From a virus: a stretch of 26,916 nt of DNA. The position numbers and the translations under genes were made by a program. The notes beneath the pieces were generated by a model. It worked only from the letters and a program-made list of their open reading frames with translations, ran no database searches and was not told the origin of the DNA. Below, in pieces: positions 1-7,048 of the stretch. Each line of letters starts with the position of its first letter. Within the stretch, counting starts at the first letter, position 1. The stretch lies in IMG/VR virus record IMGVR_UViG_3300032053_000429, positions 1-26,916 of that record. One strand, given 5' to 3'.

Positions 1-76
1 CACAATCTGCAGATTGTGTTTGTGAAACCATCTCCGAATACTGGACGAGAGCTTCTTCTGAGAAAGAACCGATCAT
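1..76 (-). CDS. Start of an unidentified gene, cut by the window edge
   Basis: An ATG at 76-74 opens a frame that stays open to the window edge, about 25 codons, beginning MIGSFSEEALVQYSEM. It is too short to assign to a family. The main support is context: it follows the stop of the preceding gene in the same direction, and a copy of the GGGTAAA element lies 22 bases upstream of the ATG, the same spacing seen before several well-supported genes here. No strong Shine-Dalgarno sequence is visible. It could be a chance open frame. Confidence 0.5.
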   Translation of the reverse strand, partial: MIGSFSEEALVQYSEMVSQTQSADC

Positions 77-98
77 GGTACTAACGTAATTTGCTTAA

Positions 99-108
99 GT
101 TTACCCTT
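99..108 (-). promoter_or_regulatory. Putative late promoter element, copy 1 (AAGGGTAAAC)
   Basis: The coding strand reads AAGGGTAAAC, one A shorter than the other copies. It overlaps the TAA stop of the gene at 107-553 and lies 22 bases before the ATG of the partial gene at 76. The promoter role is inferred from recurrence and placement, not shown. Confidence 0.45.
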
Positions 109-553
109 AACGTTTCTTGATCTTGCCCGAGATATCTTGCCCCATCTTGCTGTTCCCCATCAGTTTCTCCTCGTACTCTTTAACTTCCTTCTTAACATCT
201 GCCTTGAGTTTACCTTCCTGAAGCATTTTCTCCCTCTTGGACTCAAGAATCTCCGGAGACTGCGGCTCATTTTTCTCCCGCTCTTTCTTCGCCTTCTCCT
301 TGTCTTTCTGCATTGTTTTCGCAGTTTGCTCACGCTTGGCAAGTTCTTCTTTGTGAACAAGTTTCCCTTCTTCGTCAAACTTGTGGTCTTTTGGAAGCTC
401 GGGGGGAGTGTACTCTTGGTGAATTTCCTGCGCCAGTCGATCAAGAAGTTGGTCGTACGAGTCACGCAGTCGCCGTCTGCAAACGCCGGCAGCAGCCACA
501 GTCATCGGGCCACAGGGAATCCTATGCTGAGTAATTTCTTCGAGTGCGTTCAT
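107..553 (-). CDS. Highly charged coiled-coil-like protein, unknown function
   Basis: This frame encodes 148 residues starting MNALEEITQHRIPCG. The ATG at 553 is chosen over upstream starts because AAAAGGAG ends six bases before it, the best ribosome-binding site in this part of the window, and because it begins just after the stop of the preceding gene. The N-terminal 60 residues are mixed. From about residue 65 onward the protein is dominated by Lys and Glu, with runs such as KDKEKAKKEREK, and should form long helices or coiled coil. No catalytic motif is visible. It ends a block with PhoH and an HNH-like protein. A scaffold, chaperone or nucleic-acid-associated role would fit the charge pattern, but none can be assigned. 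Confidence 0.8.
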   Translation of the reverse strand: MNALEEITQHRIPCGPMTVAAAGVCRRRLRDSYDQLLDRLAQEIHQEYTPPELPKDHKFDEEGKLVHKEELAKREQTAKTMQKDKEKAKKEREKNEPQSPEILESKREKMLQEGKLKADVKKEVKEYEEKLMGNSKMGQDISGKIKKR

Positions 554-554
554 G

Positions 555-887
555 TTAGGCTCCTTTTCTTTGGCGAATGCGACCGTCGTTGTGCTCGTCG
601 TAGTGCACTCCCTTTTTCTTTTCTTTGCGAGGATTTGAGTCCTGACGATTTGTTTCGCGCATCGACTGAACCATTGTGTCGCGCATGTTGCGAAGTTGCT
701 CGCGCGGCAGAGTGCAATGGTCGCTGTCACGATAGGAGCGGTACCAGCGGCAAACTTCCGACGGGTCGTCAGCCTGGAGCATCATATTCCACACCCCGAG
801 TGCTTGCGCATCGGCTAGGGTGCCAGGCTTGAGTTTGGCCTCAATTTCGTGCCGCTCGGGGCGATTGAATCGGGTGTCTTTGCGCAT
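555..887 (-). CDS. Small basic protein of unknown function
   Basis: This frame encodes 110 residues from the ATG at 887, which follows the stop of the HNH-like gene (TAAAGTTATG). A start further upstream at 920 would overlap that gene by 29 bases and is less likely. Near the N-terminus it has IEAKLKPGTL, closely matching IEATLKPGKL in the neighbouring HNH-like protein (about residues 187-196), so the two may share a small motif or binding partner. The middle holds YRSYRDSDHCTLPREQLRNM, and the C-terminus is Lys/Arg-rich (PRKEKKKG) and probably disordered. No known family is recognised. The next gene's ribosome-binding site lies inside its last codons. Confidence 0.75.
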   Translation of the reverse strand: MRKDTRFNRPERHEIEAKLKPGTLADAQALGVWNMMLQADDPSEVCRWYRSYRDSDHCTLPREQLRNMRDTMVQSMRETNRQDSNPRKEKKKGVHYDEHNDGRIRQRKGA

Positions 888-891
888 AACT

Positions 892-2529
892 TTACAGGTA
901 AGATCCCAGGTTAGGTACAAACTCGCTCAGAAGGGCGGCAAGATCATCACCATACTCTTTACTCTTCTGACCCTGGAGACTCAGACGTGCGGAGTTGTCC
1001 CCACGAACGGACGAAACTTCGGTATCAGTTAAAATTCGGGCTTTCCGTAGTTCTTCCAACCGCCCTTTTAAGGCTTCTCTCTTGGCCGGGTCAACTGCGG
1101 ATAGAGCTACAAGAACAGCCGTACTGGGCTTAATATTAGTTCCCGGCAACTTGGGGACGCCGTTGTTCATGAAAGCAGGTTTTCCGCCTAGTCGGTGGTC
1201 AAGATCTCGATCCTGGTGTTGCCAACCCACTCCGGCTGCGCGAACCAGGTACCGAACTTTATCCCCGTACGATTCAACAAGTTTACGAGTGGTAGCCACA
1301 CGTTCTTCAGGGGAAGTAGATTTCAAGGCATTTGCTAAATCTGTCGGTGCCGCCCCTTTCTTCCCTTTGGTCGATTCAGACTCCTGTAAGGCTGGTTTGT
1401 ATATTTCTGTGTTATAACGATCCTTACCCATTGCTCGATATTCTTCCAGATTCTTTTTCCAAGTGACGAAATTATCATCCGCCCCTGCTTTCTGGTTGTT
1501 AGGTTGAGGTGCAGCCCACAGAAGATTTCGAGGTTGATCACCACCACCACCTTTTGCAAGAGCGTGAGCAAACGCAACCATGTGCTCTGGCTCCGCGTTG
1601 CGAATATCAACCGGCCTCCCGGTGTAAGGATCTAGACCACCCTGTTCCATCCACCGTTTTACAAGGAAAATCCCTCGCTCTCGAGTAGGTTTGTCGGTGA
1701 ACGTGGGATTTCCGTTACTGTCGTCGCCCCCGTACATTACTGCGGTTCCCTTCACTGCCCCCGCCTTATCAATCGCGGACCTAACTTTCGACGGAAGCAT
1801 GTAATAGGCAGCTTCCGCAACCTCATCCGAGATTTGATTCTTCAGGAACTGGGATTTGATTAAATCACCCATCCCCCCTTTCTGTGAAGGGTCAAATTTA
1901 CCACTTGTGTTGAAAGATTTTTTGTATGCTTCTTCCAAGGTTTCCAACTTTCCGGGTTTAAGTGTGGCCTCGATATCATCGAAACTCATCTTCCGGATAA
2001 CATTTCGATCTTGCCCAGGGGTGATAATTGTGCTCACAAGAAGTCTGGCCACGTTGTCAGCCTCGGCATCGGACGCCTTACCCGAATCCAGAAGACTCTT
2101 AAACGACGAGAATGCTTTTGTTTGAGACTGTTCTAGTTCTTTAACTTTTTCAACAACCTCTTCAGCGGTTTCCTCAGTTACTCTGCCCCCTTCCACTTGT
2201 TCTGAAAGGATCTTAGAAACTCGGGTCAAGGCAGCTCCAACGGAAGGGCTAAGGCCCACTAGGCAGTCATCATTGACGTGAATACACGTTGCGTTGCACT
2301 TTTTACCGACTGAGCACCTCTTCTGTTTTCCACCAACGGCCTTTTCATTTGCCTGGCGAATAGCAGAGGAAGACGGCTCCCCCGACTTAGAAGAAGACGC
2401 TGGTTTGCCAAGGACAGGGGAAGACTCCCCGGTGAGCCCTTGCTGTTGGCCAAGGCGTTCAACTCTTGCGTCATCCCCCTGCAGTCGACGGGAGTCTGCA
2501 AAATCAAACCAGCGATACTTACTTCCCAT
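892..2529 (-). CDS. Large HNH-endonuclease-like protein with N-terminal Cys cluster
   Basis: This frame encodes 545 residues. An HNH-like core lies at about residues 299-350: DPYTGRPV, then EPEH (E315, H316), then QPRNLLW (N335), then NNQKAG (N345). This is the usual order of HNH nucleases (Y/C-x-G, D/E-H, N, N/H-x-x-K), although the first Cys pair is missing. Residues 72-89 carry a C-x5-C-x3-C-x6-C cluster that could bind metal. Residues 30-70 are Ser/Gly-rich and probably flexible. Phage HNH proteins near terminase genes can act in DNA packaging, and others are homing enzymes. This one is far longer than a minimal HNH protein, and its position between PhoH and small genes does not decide between the roles. 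The nuclease fold is fairly well supported; activity is inferred. Confidence 0.65.
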   Translation of the reverse strand: MGSKYRWFDFADSRRLQGDDARVERLGQQQGLTGESSPVLGKPASSSKSGEPSSSAIRQANEKAVGGKQKRCSVGKKCNATCIHVNDDCLVGLSPSVGAALTRVSKILSEQVEGGRVTEETAEEVVEKVKELEQSQTKAFSSFKSLLDSGKASDAEADNVARLLVSTIITPGQDRNVIRKMSFDDIEATLKPGKLETLEEAYKKSFNTSGKFDPSQKGGMGDLIKSQFLKNQISDEVAEAAYYMLPSKVRSAIDKAGAVKGTAVMYGGDDSNGNPTFTDKPTRERGIFLVKRWMEQGGLDPYTGRPVDIRNAEPEHMVAFAHALAKGGGGDQPRNLLWAAPQPNNQKAGADDNFVTWKKNLEEYRAMGKDRYNTEIYKPALQESESTKGKKGAAPTDLANALKSTSPEERVATTRKLVESYGDKVRYLVRAAGVGWQHQDRDLDHRLGGKPAFMNNGVPKLPGTNIKPSTAVLVALSAVDPAKREALKGRLEELRKARILTDTEVSSVRGDNSARLSLQGQKSKEYGDDLAALLSEFVPNLGSYL

Positions 2530-2534
2530 TGCAG

Positions 2535-3356
2535 TTAATCTTCGTAGCGGTCGAGTATGTGAGCGATAACGGAGTTGCGAACGATGTCCTCTTTCGAGAA
2601 CTCAACGATACCAACTTCCGTCAGGTGACGCAGCCGATGAATAGCATCAACTAGGCCATTCTCCCTCCGGAAAACTTCCATATCGGTCTGTTTCGTGTCC
2701 CCGATCAGGAGAATCTTCGAATCTTTGCCGACACGAGTCAGAACGGTTTTGATCTGTGAAGGGAGGAAGTTTTGAGACTCATCCACAATGATGAAAGCCT
2801 CGTTAAGCGACCGTCCTCGAATATCTTCCAGGAGGACAGGCTCGATAATTTTCTTGTTCAGCAGGTACTCACTTGCGCCATGCGACTTCATGATGCAGGG
2901 CAAGTTGTCAAGAACAGGCGCAATCAGGGGTGCGATCTTCTCGGAAAGGTCTCCAGGAAGCGCTCCACGCCCGCGCTGGAATTCAACACCTACGTCACTT
3001 CGAACGTAGTACACCTTATCAAAATCGCCAGAGGCGACACCAAACAATCCGTAGTGTAACGCAATCAGCGTCTTTCCAGTACCTGCACAACCATGTGCGA
3101 GAGTAACAGTGTTTTTCTTAAGGGTGTTCCACAGATCTTCTTGCCGCCAAGTTAAAAACTTGGGAGGCATGACATCCATACCTTTCGAGTAGGAATGCTC
3201 TAACATCTGGGCATTTTCGGAACGGCGAGCCTTGCGCTTTGTCTTTGAGTCTAACATGTTTAAGGGTGTGGGACAGTCGGTGGGTAGTTCATACACTTTG
3301 CTGCTTAACAGGATTACATCCTTATCACCCCCTTCAGAACTAGTGGGACGAGTCAT
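2535..3356 (-). CDS. phoH: PhoH-family P-loop ATPase
   Basis: This frame encodes 273 residues. Walker A is GCAGTGKT (residues 89-96), preceded by LTWRQEDLWNTL, the Q-motif-like stretch typical of PhoH. Walker B is FIIVDESQN (about 188-196), and KILLIGDTKQTD (about 214-225) is the downstream sensor-like motif of the family. PhoH proteins are cytoplasmic ATPases related to the helicase superfamily 1 core. They are frequent in phages of aquatic bacteria, where their role is still uncertain (RNA metabolism or phosphate stress are proposed). Residues 1-60 are variable and basic. A copy of AGGGTAAAAG lies 26 bases upstream of the ATG. The HNH-like gene starts five bases after its stop, so the two are probably co-transcribed. 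Confidence 0.93.
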   Translation of the reverse strand: MTRPTSSEGGDKDVILLSSKVYELPTDCPTPLNMLDSKTKRKARRSENAQMLEHSYSKGMDVMPPKFLTWRQEDLWNTLKKNTVTLAHGCAGTGKTLIALHYGLFGVASGDFDKVYYVRSDVGVEFQRGRGALPGDLSEKIAPLIAPVLDNLPCIMKSHGASEYLLNKKIIEPVLLEDIRGRSLNEAFIIVDESQNFLPSQIKTVLTRVGKDSKILLIGDTKQTDMEVFRRENGLVDAIHRLRHLTEVGIVEFSKEDIVRNSVIAHILDRYED

Positions 3357-3382
3357 AGTTGGAAGGGCAACTCGTACAATGA

Positions 3383-3392
3383 CTTTTACCCT
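3383..3392 (-). promoter_or_regulatory. Putative late promoter element, copy 2 (AGGGTAAAAG)
   Basis: The coding strand reads AGGGTAAAAG in the short gap between the stop of the small gene at 3399 and the PhoH start at 3356, 26 bases before the ATG. It matches the other copies in sequence and spacing. Confidence 0.5.
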
Positions 3393-3398
3393 AAATGT

Positions 3399-3596
3399 TC
3401 AATGAAGCCGCTCTGCGAAGTCATCAAATCCGTCTTTTCCGCCACACCACCGGGAGTACCGGTCTTCCGGCACGTTGTATTGTTTTGCTCTTGCTTTCGC
3501 TAAATACTGGTCAGCTATTGGCGAAGTTGCCAATACCACAGTGCCATACTCGGCACGCATAATTTTACTGTTGAAATCAGTCGGATGAATAGCCAT
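3399..3596 (-). CDS. Small protein of unknown function between terminase and phoH
   Basis: This frame encodes 65 residues from the ATG at 3596 (MAIHPTDFNSKIMRAEYG). A TTG at 3620 would add eight residues but lies against the TATAAAATA-like element, so I prefer the ATG. The protein ends DRYSRWCGGKDGFDDFAERLH and has no membrane segment or recognisable motif. It has its own upstream element and a downstream AGGGTAAAAG, so it may be expressed on its own. The ribosome-binding site is weak (AAGACAG). No family is recognised. Confidence 0.65.
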   Translation of the reverse strand: MAIHPTDFNSKIMRAEYGTVVLATSPIADQYLAKARAKQYNVPEDRYSRWCGGKDGFDDFAERLH

Positions 3597-3620
3597 GGTA
3601 ATCTGTCTTAAGGACAGCAA

Positions 3621-3635
3621 CTTTTATTTTATACC
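3621..3635 (-). promoter_or_regulatory. TATAAAATA-like element upstream of the small gene
   Basis: The coding strand reads GGTATAAAATAAAAG. This resembles the T4 late promoter core TATAAATA, and also an expanded form of the GGGTAAAA element found elsewhere in this window. It follows the terminase stop and a small inverted repeat and lies 24 bases before the ATG at 3596, matching the spacing of the other copies. Promoter function is inferred. Confidence 0.4.
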
Positions 3636-3656
3636 GTGGTGGTTACCAATCACCAC
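3636..3656 (-). repeat. Inverted repeat directly after the large terminase gene
   Basis: GTGGTG and CACCAC form a six-base-pair stem around a nine-base loop, immediately after the terminase TGA stop. No U-run follows, so it is not a classical intrinsic terminator. It abuts the TATAAAATA-like element and may be a weak terminator or an RNA-processing hairpin. Confidence 0.4.
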
Positions 3657-5390
3657 TCATTCGTAACCAATGCGACCTCTTCCGCCCCTTCTACTACTAA
3701 TAAAAGGTGAACGGGCATCAACACCCATCGTCGAGGCGTCGTAATCCGGGTCGTTGATCGCGGTGTCACCCGAAAACAACTTCTGCCGTCCTGTACGAAT
3801 TTCCCCAAAGACGGACTTGTCACCAAGCCCTTCACGAAGAAGGTCTCCTTTGAATCGTTTGTTCTGAATAATCGTTTCCTGTAGGCCACGATCAACAACG
3901 TCCATCTTCATTGCATAGTAAGTGAGCGCCCACGTGAAAGCATCCGTGCTATCGTCGTGACGAACAAACGGGAATGCGGTTAGTTCTTTGATGAAGGCAT
4001 CGGTCCAGTATCCCTGAACCAGTTTAACCCGGCTATTTTCCAGTAAAGGACAAATCGCCTGCAATCTTGTAGTCTTTGACTTCAAGGGTCGCATCTCTTC
4101 GATCGGAACTTTTGCTTCTTTTCGAAGAACTTGAATGAGTGAGTGCCCCGACGCGGCCTTTTCGATGCATAGAACTTTTGCCTGGTAATGGGCGTAGTTT
4201 TGTTTTACAGCTTCAACTAAGTCAGGGAATCCCCAGCGACCTTTTACGATCTCTCGAATGTAAATCACAGTCGGATCTCGCATACTAATGCCAGCCACAC
4301 AAATTGCCGTTTCGTCCGCCATCTGCTTCTCTGAGAAAGCACAGTCAGCGGCCAGCCATACAACGTCAAGTGGGGGACAATCCTCCTCCTCTACAACTTC
4401 GATCCAGCTGTTCTTAACAATCTGACCTTCTGAGGCAACAGGAACACCTTGGTAAAGTGCCGCGAATTTGAAGCTGCCCATGATCTTCTTCTGCGACTCA
4501 AGCATCGGCACAGAAAAAGTTGGGTTATCAGCCCAGTGTGACTCCCCCATCGAACGTTGGAGGGGGTCAGTAGACGGATCTTCGCAAAGTCCTGCGACAT
4601 TGATCCAGCGCCAACCGAACTCGTTGTCAACTTCATCGTAAAGGCCATCACCATCCATCAGAACGCCATGCAGATCTTTCTCGTGAAAACGAGTTGCGAT
4701 GATCATTTGGCAGTAATGGTTAGTTCTTCGCGTCGACGCCTGCTCCTGCCACCATGACTCAAGGTTGTCAAGTGCTTGTTTCGAATCCGATGATTTCAAC
4801 GGGTCGTCAATTACCATGGCGCCAACGCCAGGGCTGTCCATATCCGTGGTTCCGGCGGTGAAGCCAGTTAGCACCCCGCCCACAGATGTAGAAAGGATGA
4901 AACCGCCACCAACCATGTCATACTTTGAGTCCGGGCAGAATCCAAGCCATTCGGGAAAAACCCGCTTGAACTCCTTCGACTTCATCATATGAACTACTTC
5001 ACGGTGAAATTTGAAGGAGAGGGAAGCACCGTAGGAGGCAATGACGTGCTGTGTTCTTTGGTCCCTTCCGAGCAGCCACGCCAGGAACATAGTTGCAAGC
5101 ATTGACTTTCCCGAACGCGGCGGGCAGGAAACAATCAATCGCTTGTACCTTCTCGTAGCAAGGTCTTCAAATGCCGAGCCGATCAATTCGTGAAATGGGG
5201 CAACCTGAAGGTCGCCATGCTTCATGATATCGCAGAAGGCAAGGAAGCAATCTCGGGCAGCTTTGTGCCGAAACTCCTGAATTACCATGCGCGGAGCTTC
5301 CATGAGCGTTAGTTCACGTATGCCCCGCTGGTATTTTCTCCATGAGCTATGTTCTTCCAGCTGGCTGGCTTTCGTGATTATGGGGCGCAT
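3657..5390 (-). CDS. terL: Terminase large subunit (packaging ATPase and nuclease)
   Basis: This frame encodes 577 residues. The ATPase half has Walker A CPPRSGKS (residues 89-96, Lys95) and Walker B AMVIDD (191-196), where the second acidic residue is Asp. A coupling motif ATRFHEKD lies at about 232-239. The RNase H-like nuclease half has AADCAF (Asp349), LCIEK (Glu410) and HDDSTDAF (Asp480/Asp483), a plausible acidic metal-binding set. The enzyme cuts the concatemer and drives DNA into the prohead through the portal. The C-terminal tail from about residue 500 is Gly/Arg-rich (RRGGRGRIGYE) and probably flexible. The start lies two bases after the upstream small gene's stop. The gene is nearly 20 kb from the portal gene, unlike the common small terminase-large terminase-portal order. 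Confidence 0.95.
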   Translation of the reverse strand: MRPIITKASQLEEHSSWRKYQRGIRELTLMEAPRMVIQEFRHKAARDCFLAFCDIMKHGDLQVAPFHELIGSAFEDLATRRYKRLIVSCPPRSGKSMLATMFLAWLLGRDQRTQHVIASYGASLSFKFHREVVHMMKSKEFKRVFPEWLGFCPDSKYDMVGGGFILSTSVGGVLTGFTAGTTDMDSPGVGAMVIDDPLKSSDSKQALDNLESWWQEQASTRRTNHYCQMIIATRFHEKDLHGVLMDGDGLYDEVDNEFGWRWINVAGLCEDPSTDPLQRSMGESHWADNPTFSVPMLESQKKIMGSFKFAALYQGVPVASEGQIVKNSWIEVVEEEDCPPLDVVWLAADCAFSEKQMADETAICVAGISMRDPTVIYIREIVKGRWGFPDLVEAVKQNYAHYQAKVLCIEKAASGHSLIQVLRKEAKVPIEEMRPLKSKTTRLQAICPLLENSRVKLVQGYWTDAFIKELTAFPFVRHDDSTDAFTWALTYYAMKMDVVDRGLQETIIQNKRFKGDLLREGLGDKSVFGEIRTGRQKLFSGDTAINDPDYDASTMGVDARSPFISSRRGGRGRIGYE

Positions 5391-5391
5391 T

Positions 5392-5670
5392 TCAATCTCC
5401 CGTCAGTTTCTTCAGGAGCTCCCCAACTTTCCCGTCGAACGCAACCGCAAGCTCTTGCTCGCTCTTGGAATCAATCTGTGTGAGGGAAACGATGTCCGAG
5501 GTGATTTCTCTGTGCGCTTTGATCGCACTGTTAAAGATGGAAACGAGGTCTCGAGTGGAGCACTCTTCCATCTGGTTGGCAAGCTGGTCTAGAGCATCTT
5601 TCGCCACAAGAAGGGTGTCTTGCGCAAGGATCTCTTTCTGCTTGATAATGTCTTCGCGTGATTTAGCCAT
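5392..5670 (-). CDS. Probable terminase small subunit
   Basis: This frame encodes 92 residues starting MAKSREDIIKQKEILAQD. The ATG at 5670 is chosen because its first base is the last base of the preceding gene's TAA (TAATG), a coupling used several times here; an ATG at 5700 is possible but overlaps that gene. The protein is almost entirely helical by composition (TLLVAKDALDQLANQME and later IFNSAIKAHREITSDI). It lies directly before the large terminase and has a size compatible with a short DNA-recognition subunit. No helix-turn-helix can be defined by eye, so the assignment rests on position, size and helical content. Confidence 0.55.
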   Translation of the reverse strand: MAKSREDIIKQKEILAQDTLLVAKDALDQLANQMEECSTRDLVSIFNSAIKAHREITSDIVSLTQIDSKSEQELAVAFDGKVGELLKKLTGD

Positions 5671-5828
5671 TAGTAAAGCCTCTTTCTGCATTTGGAGCAA
5701 CCGCCTCTCGGCGGCGGGGGATTCCCCTTGTAAGCCATGATCTTTTGCAAGATCTTTTTCGCTTCTTCCATTTCATTCCGCTGTACGGCGGTGTGGTAGC
5801 TATGCCAAAGTTCTTGAGATGAGTTCAT
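5670..5828 (-). CDS. Tiny CxxC protein upstream of the terminase genes
   Basis: This frame encodes 52 residues starting MNSSQELWHSYHTAVQ. Both ends are translationally coupled: its ATG overlaps the TAA of the gp37-like gene at 5828, and its own TAA overlaps the ATG of the next gene at 5670 (TAATG at both). The first 33 residues look like a helix-turn-helix-length helical pair, followed by a Pro run (NPPPPRGG) and a basic C-terminus containing CSKCRKR, possibly half of a zinc site. Coupling on both sides argues that it is real. Its function is unknown; a packaging accessory or small DNA-binding protein would fit. Confidence 0.65.
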   Translation of the reverse strand: MNSSQELWHSYHTAVQRNEMEEAKKILQKIMAYKGNPPPPRGGCSKCRKRLY

Positions 5829-7045
5829 TAACAAGGGGCAACGGGGCCAGGGTTACCTACGCATGGAACGCAACCTAGCTTCCATAGCGAGTTGATGGAG
5901 GCGAGTTGGAAGGTATCTTCCAAAATCCACCCTTTGCCTTGGGGTGATTTCGCCACGAAATAAAACCTTCCCTTCGGGGTCTGAATGAAAGTCTCCGGAA
6001 CGATACCAACCAGGGAGCCCCCTTCGAGGTACAGTTGTTTTGCTTCGGGGTTCAGGGGGTCGATGTTTAGGAAGGTGTACGCCCCTAGAACAACGGCAAA
6101 TTCACCGGCGTTGATTCCGGTAAACCATTCTGCATATTTTGACGCACGGTCAGAAATCGGGTCGGCTTTGCCAGCGACGTCATTCCACAGCTCGATCGCA
6201 TATCGTGCTAGGAACTTTCCAGTTGGCGAGTAGAAAACTTCCTCAAGCGGCTCCGCAGTTTCAGCATCCCAAACAGTTACAACTAATCTACCATCCTCAG
6301 TATAGCTGTTATTGCTCAGAAGATAAATCGGTTGGTTGAGCGGATCAGGGAGGAATACCGTCTCGGTATCGCACACAAATACCCAGTTTCCTGACTGAGT
6401 TGCAGGATTGCTCCAGGTAACACCGTACGGCGCAGAGTAATCTTCGAGTGGCAATTTATCTCCGGTATACCACGGAACGTAGATCTCTCCGCTAGCAGAG
6501 TCAACGACGCCAGCCAAAGGTAGGCTAGTTTCGACGTTGGGCCCAGGGAAGATCTGGCGGCAATCCCCCCTTTGCACGCAAGGATCAAGGGCAATGTAAG
6601 GAAGCGTTTCTTCCGCCACAAGAACGTAAGTCTGGGTGTAGGTGTACTGAGATTCGGGGCTCAATCCGGTGAACGATTCGACCGAACAAGTGAAAGGTTC
6701 AATAACCTGAATCGAGGCGCCAGAAGGGACACTGCCGTTAATTGTATTGAAAGCGCCTGTAATAAGCTGTGTGGCGAAATCGTGACCAGAGGATGTAAGG
6801 TAGTTCTGACAAGAGAAATTTAACTCGAAACTCATACTTCTCTCGAAAACCATCGGGATTCGGTTCTTAACTGTGTTTGAAGAGCCTACGTAACGAATTA
6901 CGATGTTGTTAGTTTGCTGAACTACGCCCTCGTTTTCGATCGCATCGGCGAGGCGAAGAACATTGACGCTGATTGGAATCAGGGGGGAGGCTATAAGGGC
7001 ATCAACAATGAATTGCTCGATACGATTGATGGTGTTAAGTTCCAT
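5828..7045 (-). CDS. Tail terminator / connector protein with Mu gp37-like N-terminus and long C-terminal extension
   Basis: This frame encodes 405 residues. The first 150 or so resemble the Mu gp37 (DUF1834-type) head-tail family: an N-terminal helix (INRIEQFIVDALIAS), then a beta-rich part with VIRYVGSS and MSFELNFSCQNYLTSSGHDF, ending in an amphipathic helix. Such proteins cap the tail tube and contact the head. The remaining 250 residues are not typical of the family, are beta-rich and aromatic, and end in a Cys/Pro tail (LGCVPCVGNPGPVAPC). The extension may form a decoration or fibre-like appendage. It starts three bases after the gp36-like gene's stop, preserving the Mu gp36-gp37 order. 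The family call is moderate and the extension's role unknown. Confidence 0.6.
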   Translation of the reverse strand: MELNTINRIEQFIVDALIASPLIPISVNVLRLADAIENEGVVQQTNNIVIRYVGSSNTVKNRIPMVFERSMSFELNFSCQNYLTSSGHDFATQLITGAFNTINGSVPSGASIQVIEPFTCSVESFTGLSPESQYTYTQTYVLVAEETLPYIALDPCVQRGDCRQIFPGPNVETSLPLAGVVDSASGEIYVPWYTGDKLPLEDYSAPYGVTWSNPATQSGNWVFVCDTETVFLPDPLNQPIYLLSNNSYTEDGRLVVTVWDAETAEPLEEVFYSPTGKFLARYAIELWNDVAGKADPISDRASKYAEWFTGINAGEFAVVLGAYTFLNIDPLNPEAKQLYLEGGSLVGIVPETFIQTPKGRFYFVAKSPQGKGWILEDTFQLASINSLWKLGCVPCVGNPGPVAPC

Positions 7046-7048
7046 AGT

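Noticed and set aside
554-730. N-terminal extension of the charged protein at 107-553
   Set aside because: It would overlap the neighbouring gene for its whole length, and the internal ATG at 553 has a strong AAGGAG at proper spacing.
137-832. Long open frame on the plus strand, 231 codons
   Set aside because: It lies opposite two minus-strand genes with good starts and spacing. Its product is a hydrophobic, low-complexity mirror of the Lys/Glu-rich coding strand, and it has no ribosome-binding site.
5671-5700. Upstream ATG (5700) for the probable small terminase
   Set aside because: It would overlap the 52-residue gene by 31 bases, whereas the ATG at 5670 gives the TAATG junction used elsewhere in the window.
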